From positions 1-38,825 of the forward strand of contig CAJFPU010000007.1 in assembly GCA_904418825.1 (NCBI GenBank): DNA of 38,825 bases, read 5' to 3'. Of this stretch, positions 18,382 to 26,454 are shown piece after piece (the first letter of the stretch is position 1; each line of letters begins with the position of its first letter). Under the pieces are notes generated by a model. That model was not told where the DNA came from and ran no database searches. It saw only the letters and a program-made list of their open reading frames with translations. The DNA comes from an uncultured Romboutsia sp. Its GTDB lineage: Bacteria > Bacillota > Clostridia > Peptostreptococcales > Peptostreptococcaceae. The position numbers and the translations under genes are program-made.

Positions 18382-18410
18382 TTACCAAACATAGTTAAAT
18401 ATGATATAAT
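18382..18410 (+). promoter_or_regulatory. Sigma-A promoter of the CNNM/CBS gene
   Basis: TTACCA (18382-18387), a 17-nt spacer and TATAAT (18405-18410), with an extended -10 TG at 18402-18403. It lies 46 bp before the gene start. Confidence 0.6.
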
Positions 18411-18455
18411 TTAATCTATTAAAATTAAAGTAAAAAATTAGGAGAGTGATAAAGG

Positions 18456-19706
18456 TTGGATTCGACCAGTATTTTGATTCAAACTATAATATTAGTGATA
18501 TTGCTTATAGGGTCAGGTTTTTTCTCTGCATCAGAAACATCACTAATGTCATTAAGTAAAATAAGAATAAGACATATGCAAGAAGAAGGTGTTAAAGGCG
18601 CAAAATTAGTTGCAAGTTTAATAGAAGACTCAAATAAGCTATTAAGTACTATTTTAGTTGGAAATAACGTTGTAAATATAGCAGCTACATCTATATCAAC
18701 ATCTTTATTTATTACATTACTTGGTCCTCAAGGTGTACCTGTAGCGACTGCAATTATGACAGTTTTAGTATTATTATTTGGAGAAATAACTCCTAAAACT
18801 ATAGCTGCTAATAATTCTGAAAAAGTTGCTATTCTTGTATCAAGACCAATAAAGATAATTATATTTATATTAAGACCTGTAGTATGGGTATTTAATCTAG
18901 TTACAGGAGTAATATTTAAAATATTAGGTGTAAAAGATAAAAGTGGTCAGCCATATATAACTGAAGAAGAATTAAAAACTATGGTAAATGTAAGTCACGA
19001 AGAAGGTGTTCTTGAAATAGAAGAAAGACAAATAATTAATAATGTATTCCAATTTGGTGACATGCAAGCTAAAGAAGCCATGGTACAAAGGTTAGATATG
19101 ATCGCTATAAATAGTGAAGATAAATATGAAGAAATAATAGAAATGTTCAAAAATGAAAAGCTTAGTAGAATGCCTGTATATAATGAATCTATAGATGATA
19201 TAATAGGTATTTTAAATATAAAAGATATAATATTTTTAAATGACGAAGAAATACAAAAATTCAATATAAAAGATTATATAAGGGAACCGTTCTTCACATA
19301 TGAATTTAAGAAAATAACACAATTACTTGAAGAAATGAAAATAGAAAAAAGTCAAATGGCTATAGTTGTAGATGAATATGGAGGAACATCAGGACTTATA
19401 ACTATAGAAGATTTGGTTGAAGTAATAGTTGGAGATATAGAAGATGAATATGATGAAGAAGAAGAAGAAATACAAGTAATAAAAGAAGATGAGTATATTG
19501 TAGATGGTAGTATAAAAATTACAGATGTAAATGAGCTAATAGGTGTAAGATTAGAATCAGAAGAATTTGATTCTATAGGTGGATATATAATAGGACATCT
19601 AAGACGTTTACCTGAAGAAAATGAAGTAATAGAGGTAGATAATATAAAATTCTGTATAGAAAGTTTAGATAAAAATAGAATAAAAAAGGTAAGAATTTTC
19701 ACATAA
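18456..19706 (+). CDS. CNNM/CBS-domain membrane protein (HlyC/CorC family)
   Basis: A 416-residue protein. The N-terminal CNNM (DUF21) domain, residues 1 to about 190, has three to four membrane helices and the motif GFFSASETSLMSLS. Then come two CBS domains (about 205-325, including RMPVYNESIDDIIGI and VDEYGGTSGLITIEDL) and a C-terminal CorC/HlyC domain. Family members are linked to magnesium or divalent-cation efflux; the older name hemolysin is misleading. The start is TTG at 18456, with GGAGAG at 18441-18446 and AAAGG adjacent. An acidic stretch near 345 links the CBS pair to the tail. It is a single-gene unit. Confidence 0.92.
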   Translation: MDSTSILIQTIILVILLIGSGFFSASETSLMSLSKIRIRHMQEEGVKGAKLVASLIEDSNKLLSTILVGNNVVNIAATSISTSLFITLLGPQGVPVATAIMTVLVLLFGEITPKTIAANNSEKVAILVSRPIKIIIFILRPVVWVFNLVTGVIFKILGVKDKSGQPYITEEELKTMVNVSHEEGVLEIEERQIINNVFQFGDMQAKEAMVQRLDMIAINSEDKYEEIIEMFKNEKLSRMPVYNESIDDIIGILNIKDIIFLNDEEIQKFNIKDYIREPFFTYEFKKITQLLEEMKIEKSQMAIVVDEYGGTSGLITIEDLVEVIVGDIEDEYDEEEEEIQVIKEDEYIVDGSIKITDVNELIGVRLESEEFDSIGGYIIGHLRRLPEENEVIEVDNIKFCIESLDKNRIKKVRIFT

Positions 19707-19707
19707 A

Positions 19708-19738
19708 ATAAAACACTATATAGTGTTTTATTTTTTTA
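19708..19738 (+). terminator. Terminator after the CNNM/CBS gene
   Basis: Perfect 24-nt palindrome (19708-19731, half-site ATAAAACACTAT) followed by a run of T. Confidence 0.88.
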
Positions 19739-20016
19739 TGTATAATTTAAATTATATTATAAAAAGTTATGCAAATAATTTTAGAATTTAAATTATATTA
19801 AAAAAATAAATATAGACTATGATACATAGCTTAAGTGAATCAAATGTTTATTTTTAGGAATTATTAATTGACAATAAATAATATAAATAGATTCAATTAT
19901 AAAAAATATATGGAATGGATTAAGACTAGATATACTTTGAAATAGTATTATAATATAATGGTTATAATAAGATTTATATACAAAACTTAACAATAAATAC
20001 AAAGGAAGGGTTGAAT
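19739..20016. other. Intergenic region before pepT
   Basis: AT-rich with no convincing gene. A TTGACA at 19868 lacks a well-spaced -10 box. Two TATAAT sequences (19954-19959 and 19963-19968) follow a TTGAAA at 19937 with spacings of 11 and 20, so the pepT promoter is probably near 19937-19968 but is not certain. Confidence 0.3.
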
Positions 20017-21240
20017 ATGAGAGAAAAGGTAGTTGAAAGATTTTTAAAATATGTTACTTTTGATACAACTGCAAATCCTAATAATTCAAATTGTCCATCA
20101 AGTGAAGGTCAAAGAGTATTTGCAAATTACTTAGTAGAAGAGCTTAAATCTTTAGGATTAGATGATGCACATGTTGATGAAAATAGTTATGTTATGGCAA
20201 CCTTAAAAGGAAATACAGAAGGTGTAGAAACTATAGGATTTATATCACATTTAGATACAGCTCCAGATATTACAGGTAAAAATGTTAAGCCAAAGATAAT
20301 AAGAAACTATGATGGTAATGATATAGTTTTAAATGAAGAATTAAATATAATAACATCGTCTAAAGATTATCCAGATTTAAGAAAATTTATAGGTGAAGAT
20401 TTAATTGTTACAGATGGCACAACATTACTAGGTGCAGATGATAAGGCTGGTATATCTGAAATAGTTACAGCAATAGAATATTTAGTAAATAATCCAGAAA
20501 TAAAACATGGAGATATCAAAGTTGGATTTACTCCAGATGAAGAAATAGGTAGAGGAGCAGACTTATTTAATGTTGAAAAGTTTGGTGCGAAGTATGCATA
20601 TACTATCGATGGTGGAATAATGGGGGAGCTTCAATATGAAAACTTTAATGCTGCAGGTGCTAAGATAACTATTCAAGGAAGAAATGTACATCCAGGGGCA
20701 GCGAAATATAAAATGATAAATGCTTTACATATAGCGGCAGAAATATCACAAATGTTTCCTCAGAGTGAGAGGCCAGAAACTACAGAGGGATACGGAGGGT
20801 TTTATCATTTAAATGACATAAATGGAAATGTTGAAAATGCAACTATGATTTATATAATAAGAGATCATAGCAAGGAAAAATTTGAACATAGAAAGCAATA
20901 TATGAAAGATGCTATATCTAAAGTAAATGAAAAATATAATGGAAGAGTTACTTTAGAATTAAATGATCAATACTATAATATGAAGGAAAAAGTAGAACCT
21001 GTTAAATTTATTGTTGATATAGCAGAAGAAGCTATGAAGGAATGTGATATAACTCCAATAATAGTACCAATAAGAGGTGGTACAGATGGAGCTAGACTAT
21101 CATTTATGGGGTTACCATGTCCAAATATATTTACAGGAGGACTTAATTTCCATAGTAAAAATGAGTGTATTCCAATAATTGCATTAGAAAAGTGTTCAAA
21201 TTTAATAGTTAAAATAGCACAAAAATATGCTCAAAGATAA
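20017..21240 (+). CDS. pepT: Peptidase T (tripeptide aminopeptidase)
   Basis: A 407-residue M20B metallopeptidase that removes the N-terminal residue from tripeptides in the cytoplasm. Metal and catalytic residues fit the family: His78 in SHLDTAPD, Asp141 in GADDKAG, the Glu pair in PDEEIGRG (about 175-176), Asp in YTIDGG and the C-terminal His in NFHSKNE. ATG 20017 has GGAAGGG at 20004-20010 with a 6-nt gap and gives the usual family length; an in-frame TTG at 20011 lies too close to that site. The gene converges on the phosphodiesterase gene across a shared terminator. Confidence 0.96.
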   Translation: MREKVVERFLKYVTFDTTANPNNSNCPSSEGQRVFANYLVEELKSLGLDDAHVDENSYVMATLKGNTEGVETIGFISHLDTAPDITGKNVKPKIIRNYDGNDIVLNEELNIITSSKDYPDLRKFIGEDLIVTDGTTLLGADDKAGISEIVTAIEYLVNNPEIKHGDIKVGFTPDEEIGRGADLFNVEKFGAKYAYTIDGGIMGELQYENFNAAGAKITIQGRNVHPGAAKYKMINALHIAAEISQMFPQSERPETTEGYGGFYHLNDINGNVENATMIYIIRDHSKEKFEHRKQYMKDAISKVNEKYNGRVTLELNDQYYNMKEKVEPVKFIVDIAEEAMKECDITPIIVPIRGGTDGARLSFMGLPCPNIFTGGLNFHSKNECIPIIALEKCSNLIVKIAQKYAQR

Positions 21241-21249
21241 AAATAAAAT

Positions 21250-21277
21250 AAGGAGTGGTAAATATTTACCACTCCTT
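21250..21277. terminator. Shared terminator of pepT and the phosphodiesterase gene
   Basis: Perfect 28-nt palindrome (half-site AAGGAGTGGTAAAT) between the 3' ends of two convergent genes. A T-rich tract follows it on the minus strand and a short one on the plus strand. Confidence 0.88.
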
Positions 21278-21291
21278 AAAATTTTCATATA

Positions 21292-21852
21292 TTAGTCAAG
21301 GTTTATTATATCTTTAGTATTAATATCTATTAAATTAAAATTCATATCAATTTCATCTTCACTTTGGATAATATCTATTATAGCTACAGAATGAGTACCA
21401 TCCTTAGGGATAGAAGTACTTCCGGGGTTTAGAACTACTAAATTTTCGTCAAGATACAATTCTTTAACATGTGTATGTCCAAGGATAAGTATATCAGCGC
21501 CCATACTCTTAGCCTTATTAATTGTATCTTCTTTAGAATCTGTATAACCATGAGTGGTAACTATTCTAGTTTCACCAAATTGGCTCATAACATAAGGACT
21601 TTGAATAGGATGAATTATTACCATTTGATCTACATCAGCATCGCAGTTACCTTTGGCTATGATTAAATTATCTAATGAATTTATTTTAGAGATTAAACCT
21701 TTTGGATTATATCCTTCAGGTATATCATTTCTAGGACCATGATAAAGGATATCTCCAGCATGAATTAAAACATCGCAATCAGATAATACATCTAATGCTT
21801 TTTCAAAATAAGTTAAGCTTCCATGAGTATCACTCATTACTCCGATTTTCAT
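21292..21852 (-). CDS. yfcE: YfcE/MJ0936-type metallophosphodiesterase
   Basis: A 186-residue calcineurin-like phosphoesterase, matching the roughly 184 residues of E. coli YfcE. Metal-binding motifs in order are SDTHG (7-11), GDILYHG, GNCD, TTHGY and GHTH, followed by NPGS. The usual role is hydrolysis of phosphodiesters; the natural substrate is unknown. ATG 21852 is chosen because GGAGG stands 8 bases upstream and the product then starts with the family's MKIGVMSDTHG. The frame is open further upstream, through the 3' end of a decayed NAD kinase gene, whose promoter may now drive this gene. Confidence 0.93.
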   Translation of the reverse strand: MKIGVMSDTHGSLTYFEKALDVLSDCDVLIHAGDILYHGPRNDIPEGYNPKGLISKINSLDNLIIAKGNCDADVDQMVIIHPIQSPYVMSQFGETRIVTTHGYTDSKEDTINKAKSMGADILILGHTHVKELYLDENLVVLNPGSTSIPKDGTHSVAIIDIIQSEDEIDMNFNLIDINTKDIINLD

Positions 21853-21854
21853 AT

Positions 21855-22400
21855 GTATTTCCTCCAATATGTTGTAAAAAATTTTTGAAACTCCACTCCA
21901 AAATTTATAATCTAGCATTCGAAGTAGTTTTATTTTTAAGTAAGATACAGATATTTTTATACTAGACATCTGACTAATCTATATTCAATTCCATCAATTA
22001 CTATGAGTATAGAGTCCTCAAATCTGTATTCAAGTATTATTTTTAATATAGACTCATTAGAAAAAATTATACTAGATGTAAAACATCTATATGTATTTAT
22101 AAGATAAAGTGGTGTAATTTGAATAAGATTTAATAAAATTATCTGTATGGCTAGGTTATATTTCAGAGAGAAAAACAAGATGACCTGTATTTATTCCTAT
22201 TATGGGAGTTTGATTAAAATTAAAATCATTAACTGTTTTTAAAAATTAACCATATCCACCAATTGATATTATAAGTTCGGCATCTTTAGAAAACTCATAT
22301 GTTACTTCAAATACTGTGTTAATTAATTTTTTTGTTAGTATTTTTTAGTTTTAATAGATTTATTTACTTGATTTGAATTTATAGTTATAATCCTTGTCAT
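21855..22400 (-). pseudogene. nadK: Decayed NAD kinase gene
   Basis: Fragments of NAD kinase appear in order on the minus strand. ATG 22400 (with AAGGGGTG) opens MTRIITINSNQVNKSI and stops after 21 codons. A shift of frame then gives ELIISIGGYG, a stop, FLKTVNDF and PIIGINTGHLVFLSEI, which match the family signatures GGDGTFL and GINTGHLGF. Later come SSIIFSNESILKI and SILIVIDGIEYRL, and in another frame KLLRMLDYKFWS, like the C-terminus of the family. The Asp of GGDG is Tyr. At least two frameshifts and several stops are present, and about 90 central residues are missing. NAD kinase is normally essential, so an intact copy should lie elsewhere. Confidence 0.85.
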
Positions 22401-22423
22401 ATCTACACCCCTTTATACTTTGT

Positions 22424-22452
22424 ATTATACCATAGTTTGGAAAGATAACTAA
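22424..22452 (-). promoter_or_regulatory. Intact promoter of the decayed nadK gene
   Basis: On the minus strand a TATAAT (22429-22424) has an extended -10 TGG directly before it, with a weak TTAGTT-like -35 about 17 bases upstream. The promoter looks functional although the gene is not, and may serve the downstream phosphodiesterase gene. Confidence 0.55.
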
Positions 22453-22578
22453 TTACTTTATAGTTAAAATATGTATTATTATATAAATATAATTTTTATA
22501 GATATAAAAAATCCTTATCTATTTTAAAAAAATAGTATAAAATATATAATGTTATTATTAATGAAAGTAGGTGTAAAT

Positions 22579-23490
22579 TTGTTTAAAAAAGAAGACCAAA
22601 AATACAACCTTATATCATATACAAATGAAGAAGAATTAACTCTAAAGGAAGTTTTATTAGATAAATTAAGCTTTTCTGTAAGGTCAATATCGAAAATGAA
22701 ACGAGAGCAGAGTGTATTTGTAAATGGAGTTTTTAAAAAGCCGAGCACAAAGCTTAAAAAAGGAGATTTAATAGAAGTAAAGATAGAAGAAGAAATGGCA
22801 AGCTTTGAGCCACAAAATTTAAATTTAGATATAATATATGATGATTTTGATATAATAATGGTTAATAAACCTCCATTTATGGTGGTACATCCAACAAAAA
22901 GTCATTTTGATAATACAATAGCAAATGGAATAACATATTATATTAAGAAAAAAAATGAAAATGTAAAAGTAAGATTTGTAAATAGATTAGATATGAATAC
23001 TTCAGGTCTTGTAATAGTTGCTAAAAATGCTTATGCACATCATACAATATCTGTTGATATGGGAAATGATGATGTTGAAAAAAAATATATAACAGTAGTT
23101 AAAGGTATAGTAAAAAATGATGAAGGAACTATAAATGAACCTATATATAGACCAACAGAAGATAGTGTAAAGAGAGTAGTTGATGAAAGAGGACAAGCAT
23201 CAATAACGCATTATAAGGTTTTAGAAAGGCTAAATGATGCTACTGTATTAGAAGTAAAATTAGAAACAGGTAGAACTCATCAGATAAGAGTACACATGTC
23301 ACATATTGGTCATGGTATAATTGGAGATGAATTATATGGATATGTAGATGAAAGTCTTATAAATAGACAAGCTTTACATGCATATAGTCTATCATTTAAT
23401 CAGCCTAGAACTAAAGAAAATTTAGAGTTTAAAGCAGAGTTACCAAGTGATATAAAAGATTTAATTGAAAAATTAAGAAAAAATAATTAA
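22579..23490 (+). CDS. RluA-family rRNA/tRNA pseudouridine synthase
   Basis: A 303-residue protein that converts uridine to pseudouridine in RNA. The N-terminal S4-like RNA-binding part includes VFVNGVFKKPSTKLKKGDLIEV. The catalytic motif NRLDMNTSG contains Asp138; the usual His of HRLD is Asn here. ETGRTHQIRVHM near the C-terminus is also conserved. The TTG at 22579 has GTAGGTG a few bases upstream. The earlier ATGs at 22549 and 22561 have no ribosome-binding site, and a TATAAT at 22545-22550 would start transcription after the first of them. The exact target uridine cannot be predicted. A nucleoid-associated gene follows closely. Confidence 0.92.
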   Translation: MFKKEDQKYNLISYTNEEELTLKEVLLDKLSFSVRSISKMKREQSVFVNGVFKKPSTKLKKGDLIEVKIEEEMASFEPQNLNLDIIYDDFDIIMVNKPPFMVVHPTKSHFDNTIANGITYYIKKKNENVKVRFVNRLDMNTSGLVIVAKNAYAHHTISVDMGNDDVEKKYITVVKGIVKNDEGTINEPIYRPTEDSVKRVVDERGQASITHYKVLERLNDATVLEVKLETGRTHQIRVHMSHIGHGIIGDELYGYVDESLINRQALHAYSLSFNQPRTKENLEFKAELPSDIKDLIEKLRKNN

Positions 23491-23505
23491 TTTGAGGTGG
23501 GAATT

Positions 23506-24510
23506 ATGATAATACATAAATTTATTGTACATGTTTTAGATAAGAATAGCGATGTACCTATATTAAATGATTTTGAAGGGAAAATTAATCCTGAAGTAGA
23601 TAAGTTTTTTCAAAAAATTATAAAAAGAGTTACAAAAGATGATGACTTAAGAAAAGGTGTTTTTAAAAATTATAATGACAATGTAGTTAGAAATTGTTGT
23701 GAACAAATCATATATGACGAAAATACATTCTTAGAAAATTCAAAAGAAATAGCAGCATACTTATTTGATATTATGAAAATAAATTCAGAATTAGAATCTT
23801 GTGATTTAGCTATTTGTTTATATACAGTAAAGGATGAAAAATATGTAGCTATATTAAAATTAGATTATAAAAAATTATATACTCACTCTATTGAATTTGT
23901 AGATGAAAAGTTTAATATACAAATGGTTGCTAATGAAATAGGTATACCAGAGACTGGAAGACAAAAGCAATGTGCATTAATTGGTGTAAGTGGAATGAAT
24001 GATGAATATCAATTAAGACTTTTAGATAAAGATGCAGAGAAAGCAGAAATAGAATCTAAGTTTATAACAGAATTTTTAAATGCAGAAAGAATAGATGATG
24101 ATAAGTATAAGACTAAAATATTTAAAAATACAGCTGAAAATTGGATAACGAATGCGTTAAGTGAAGATATAAAGCAAGCTGAGGAAGTAAGGAGTATATT
24201 AAATTATACATTAAAAGAAAAACATGAAATTGATTTAAATGAATTTGTAGAAAGCTCTATAAAAAACGATGAACTTAAAGAAAGTTTTAAAGAGCATATG
24301 GAAGATAAAGGTTTAGATGAAAGTTTTAATATAGACAAGAAATGGGTTGAAAAAAAGCTTAAAAAAAGAAGCATTAAAACAGATAATGGATTTGATATAA
24401 AGGCAGATTTAACAGATTTTGAAGATCCAATGAAATATAGTGTAAGACAAAATCCAGATGGAAGTATAGATATAGTTATAAAAAACGTAAGATTTTATGA
24501 AGAAAAATAA
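23506..24510 (+). CDS. 37-kDa nucleoid-associated protein (NdpA/YejK family)
   Basis: A 334-residue protein with the features of the NA37/YejK family: a short N-terminal IHKFIVHVLD strand, a central AICLYTVKDEKYVAILKLDYKK block and a segment with GRQKQCALIGVSGMNDEYQLRLLDKD. The family binds DNA or the nucleoid in E. coli; its role in clostridia is little known. ATG 23506 follows GAGGTGG (23494-23500). A GTG at 23497 lies inside that site and is unlikely. The gene is 15 bp downstream of the pseudouridine synthase gene and probably shares its transcript. Confidence 0.85.
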   Translation: MIIHKFIVHVLDKNSDVPILNDFEGKINPEVDKFFQKIIKRVTKDDDLRKGVFKNYNDNVVRNCCEQIIYDENTFLENSKEIAAYLFDIMKINSELESCDLAICLYTVKDEKYVAILKLDYKKLYTHSIEFVDEKFNIQMVANEIGIPETGRQKQCALIGVSGMNDEYQLRLLDKDAEKAEIESKFITEFLNAERIDDDKYKTKIFKNTAENWITNALSEDIKQAEEVRSILNYTLKEKHEIDLNEFVESSIKNDELKESFKEHMEDKGLDESFNIDKKWVEKKLKKRSIKTDNGFDIKADLTDFEDPMKYSVRQNPDGSIDIVIKNVRFYEEK

Positions 24511-24513
24511 ATA

Positions 24514-24556
24514 AAAAAATGAGCATCAATATGTAAAATATTGATGCTTATTTTTT
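24514..24556 (+). terminator. Terminator after the nucleoid-protein gene
   Basis: A 19-bp stem with one mismatch (24514-24532 and 24538-24556), a 5-nt loop and T-rich right arm. Flanking A and T runs make it potentially bidirectional. Confidence 0.9.
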
Positions 24557-24586
24557 ATATTTAAGGAATTATAGTACTTAAACACT

Positions 24587-24650
24587 CATTGATAAAATTT
24601 AAAATAACAATTATATTAATGCATTGGATTTGAGTTTAAAAATATTTTGA
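24587..24650 (+). repeat. Intergenic repeat, copy B
   Basis: Second copy of the element at 897-962. It lies between a terminator and the first of the small hydrophobic genes. Downstream of it, TTGAC/GTCAA (24667-24671 and 24704-24708) enclose an AAATGT/ACATTT hairpin (24678-24696) that copy A lacks. Confidence 0.5.
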
Positions 24651-24727
24651 TCAAAAGATTAAGTCTTTGACGACATGAAATGTTTATCTGACATTTTGTT
24701 CAAGTCAAGCGAATATTTTATACAAGC

Positions 24728-24755
24728 ACTAAAATATAAATTTATTCATATATAT
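24728..24755 (+). promoter_or_regulatory. Candidate sigma-K-type promoter
   Basis: AC at 24728-24729, a 17-nt spacer and CATATATAT from 24747. This follows the AC-N-CATA arrangement seen before five other genes in this region. Confidence 0.4.
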
Positions 24756-24796
24756 TAGTAATAGATAAATTGTATACATATCAAGGGGGAGTATAT

Positions 24797-25009
24797 ATGG
24801 ATCAAATAAAGGATATGTTTAGAGGATTTAACTTTTTAGGTGATAATCCTACATTAGTATTTCTTATATTAGGTCTAGTTATTTTATTAATGATTAGTAA
24901 TGGAGACTTAGGATGTTTTTTTGAACAAAATAATTCATTAATGTGGATTGTAGCTATAGTATTTATAGTATTTTTATTTAATAATAATAACGATGATTGT
25001 TACTGTTAA
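24797..25009 (+). CDS. Small two-helix spore-region protein, paralog 1
   Basis: A 70-residue protein with two membrane helices (about 18-37 and 47-61), separated by a short polar loop, and an Asn/Asp-rich tail ending in Cys-Tyr-Cys. Four paralogs follow at 25874, 26238, 26614 and 27004; this is the most divergent, having only a partial Gly-rich N-terminus. The ATG at 24797 follows AAGGGGGAG (24783-24791), part of an 11-nt stretch identical to the complement of the small RNA B loop. From memory, C. difficile has similar small sporulation-induced genes just before ccpA (CD1063.1-3). Function unknown. Confidence 0.8.
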   Translation: MDQIKDMFRGFNFLGDNPTLVFLILGLVILLMISNGDLGCFFEQNNSLMWIVAIVFIVFLFNNNNDDCYC

Positions 25010-25054
25010 CAATAAATAAAAACCGAGATTAATTCTCGGTTTTTATTTATTGTT
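25008..25054. terminator. Shared bidirectional terminator
   Basis: Perfect 21-bp inverted repeat (25008-25028 and 25034-25054) with core AACCGAGA and T/A runs on both sides. It overlaps the stop codons of both the small gene and the convergent acpP. Confidence 0.93.
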
Positions 25055-25270
25055 TTCTATAAATTTACATATATCGCCTATAGTTTTGAAATGTTCAGCT
25101 TCCTCATCTGGTATTTCTATACCAAATTCGTCTTCAAGAGCCATTATAACTTCAACAGCATCTAAAGAATCAGCTTCTAAATCTTCAGTTAAAGATGTGT
25201 CTAAAGTTATAGAATCTACATTATCTATAGATAATTGTTCTGAAATTATTGATTTTACTTTTTCAAACAT
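25043..25270 (-). CDS. acpP: Acyl carrier protein
   Basis: A 75-residue, very acidic protein that carries fatty-acyl intermediates on 4'-phosphopantetheine. The attachment site is Ser35 in the DSLDAVE motif, and the four-helix pattern and length are standard. ATG 25270 is preceded by AGGAGG. No fatty-acid synthesis gene is near; it sits alone and reversed among spore-region genes. A weak promoter (TTGAAA, 17-nt spacer, TAAACT) lies upstream on the minus strand. It may be the housekeeping carrier or a second one; the sequence is fully typical. Confidence 0.97.
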   Translation of the reverse strand: MFEKVKSIISEQLSIDNVDSITLDTSLTEDLEADSLDAVEVIMALEDEFGIEIPDEEAEHFKTIGDICKFIENNK

Positions 25271-25417
25271 ATTATCCTCCTATAAGTAAATTGTTAATTT
25301 TAATTGTAGTTTAATATAAGTTTGATAATTTTTCAATACACATTTAAATAAAAAGTAATAAATTTATATGATATGAATATAAATTAAATATATAAATCAT
25401 AACTAAGGAGGAAATTT

Positions 25418-25843
25418 ATGAAGTATGTGGGATTATTAATATCATCAGTTATAGTATTTTTAGTTATATTGACAAATTTTTATTATAATTCTATAACATT
25501 AGATATTCAAAAGATAAAAGATTATATAGTAGAAAGTAATATAATCTTAGAAGATGTACTCAAGAAAGAAGAATATGTAATAGAAAATAAAGATAAGTAT
25601 ATAAAAAGGTTAGTCAACTTAAAAAAAGGAATAAAAAGTTCTACAACATCATTTTTAGTAAAAAATTATAAAGAATATAAGATAAAATCTATAGAAGCAT
25701 TGATAAATAGTATTTCTAAATCAAATTTAAAGTATTTAGAAGATGTAGACAAGTATAATAAATTATCAGAGAAAGAATTAGAGAAGATTCTAAATAAGAG
25801 CTTGATTGAGGTAACTTCTTTACCAATTAATACATATATCTAA
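25418..25843 (+). CDS. Membrane-anchored helical protein of unknown function
   Basis: A 141-residue protein with one N-terminal membrane helix (about 5-24) acting as a signal anchor, then a charged, Lys/Glu-rich and mainly helical domain, possibly coiled coil between 30 and 75. It has no cysteine and no known motif. AAGGAGGAAATTT precedes the ATG. The next small paralog gene begins 30 bp after its stop without a terminator, so the two are probably cotranscribed, which would link it to the spore-region set. Confidence 0.7.
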   Translation: MKYVGLLISSVIVFLVILTNFYYNSITLDIQKIKDYIVESNIILEDVLKKEEYVIENKDKYIKRLVNLKKGIKSSTTSFLVKNYKEYKIKSIEALINSISKSNLKYLEDVDKYNKLSEKELEKILNKSLIEVTSLPINTYI

Positions 25844-25873
25844 TTTAAGAGCAAGTTTAAGGGAGGGAATGTC

Positions 25874-26077
25874 ATGGCAAAGCTAGAAGATACGATATCC
25901 CGATTTTTTGGAGGAAAAGATGGTATATTTGGTAATGGATTATTAATTGTAATAGTTTTAGTTTTTTTACTAATATGCACAGATATACTAGATAATTTTT
26001 TTGAAGATGATAGTATATGGATTTGGATAATATTAATAATTTTATTACTATTTAATTTTGATGATAGTTGCTATTAA
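25874..26077 (+). CDS. Small two-helix spore-region protein, paralog 2
   Basis: A 67-residue protein with the family plan: N-terminal RFFGGKDGIFGNG, a first hydrophobic helix (about 21-37), an acidic connector, a Trp-Ile-rich second helix (about 48-61) and an Asp-rich end with a Cys. The ribosome-binding site GGGAGGG lies 8 bases before the ATG. It has no promoter of its own in the 30-bp gap and most likely depends on the gene before it. The residues around the Gly-rich start are shared with the paralog at 26238. Confidence 0.78.
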   Translation: MAKLEDTISRFFGGKDGIFGNGLLIVIVLVFLLICTDILDNFFEDDSIWIWIILIILLLFNFDDSCY

Positions 26078-26082
26078 GTAAT

Positions 26083-26120
26083 AAAAAAGAAATCTATAAA
26101 TATTTATAGATTTCTTTTTT
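26083..26120. terminator. Terminator after paralog 2
   Basis: Perfect 38-nt palindrome (half-site AAAAAAGAAATCTATAAAT) with T and A runs at its ends; works on both strands. Confidence 0.85.
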
Positions 26121-26157
26121 TATGTAAAAAATTTCCTTTAAAAAATAATAAAATGTA

Positions 26158-26185
26158 ACAATTTAATGCATAAATACATACGATT
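26158..26185 (+). promoter_or_regulatory. Candidate sigma-K-type promoter
   Basis: AC at 26158-26159, a 17-nt spacer and CATACGATT from 26177, 60 bp before paralog 3. Confidence 0.4.
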
Positions 26186-26237
26186 TATTAAATAGATAAT
26201 AAAAAGAATTATCTATAAATAAAAAGGGGGCATAAAT

Positions 26238-26444
26238 ATGTCAGGACAACAAGGAATTCAGCGTTTCTTTGGAGGATGTGGATTTGGAGGAAGTGGATTA
26301 ATAATTATATTAATAATAGGAGCAATATTATTATTAGGAGATGATCTATTAGAATGGTTATTCTGTGATGATATGGCTTTAATATGGATAGTATTATTAA
26401 TATTACTTTTAACAAATTTTGGTTTTGATAATGGTTGTTGTTAA
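26238..26444 (+). CDS. Small two-helix spore-region protein, paralog 3
   Basis: A 68-residue protein with RFFGGCGFGGSG at the start, two hydrophobic helices (about 21-33 and 47-60) joined by an acidic loop with a Cys, and a C-terminal Asp-Asn-Gly-Cys-Cys. Compared with paralog 2 it has gained cysteines at the start, middle and end, which would suit cross-linking in a spore coat or exosporium. The leader has AAAAAGGGGG seven bases before the ATG. It has its own promoter-like site and terminator. Confidence 0.8.
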   Translation: MSGQQGIQRFFGGCGFGGSGLIIILIIGAILLLGDDLLEWLFCDDMALIWIVLLILLLTNFGFDNGCC

Positions 26445-26454
26445 TATTAATAAA

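Noticed and set aside
19352-19702. A 116-codon open frame on the minus strand inside the CNNM/CBS gene
   Set aside because: It is a Ser-rich, low-complexity mirror of the acidic coding strand, has no ribosome-binding site and overlaps a conserved gene completely.
21957-22178. A 73-codon open frame as an independent minus-strand gene
   Set aside because: Its sequence matches the C-terminal part of NAD kinase and belongs to the decayed nadK gene.
25050-25289. A 79-codon plus-strand open frame over acpP
   Set aside because: It is antisense to a fully conserved acyl carrier protein, and its Ser-rich composition is the mirror of the acidic coding strand.
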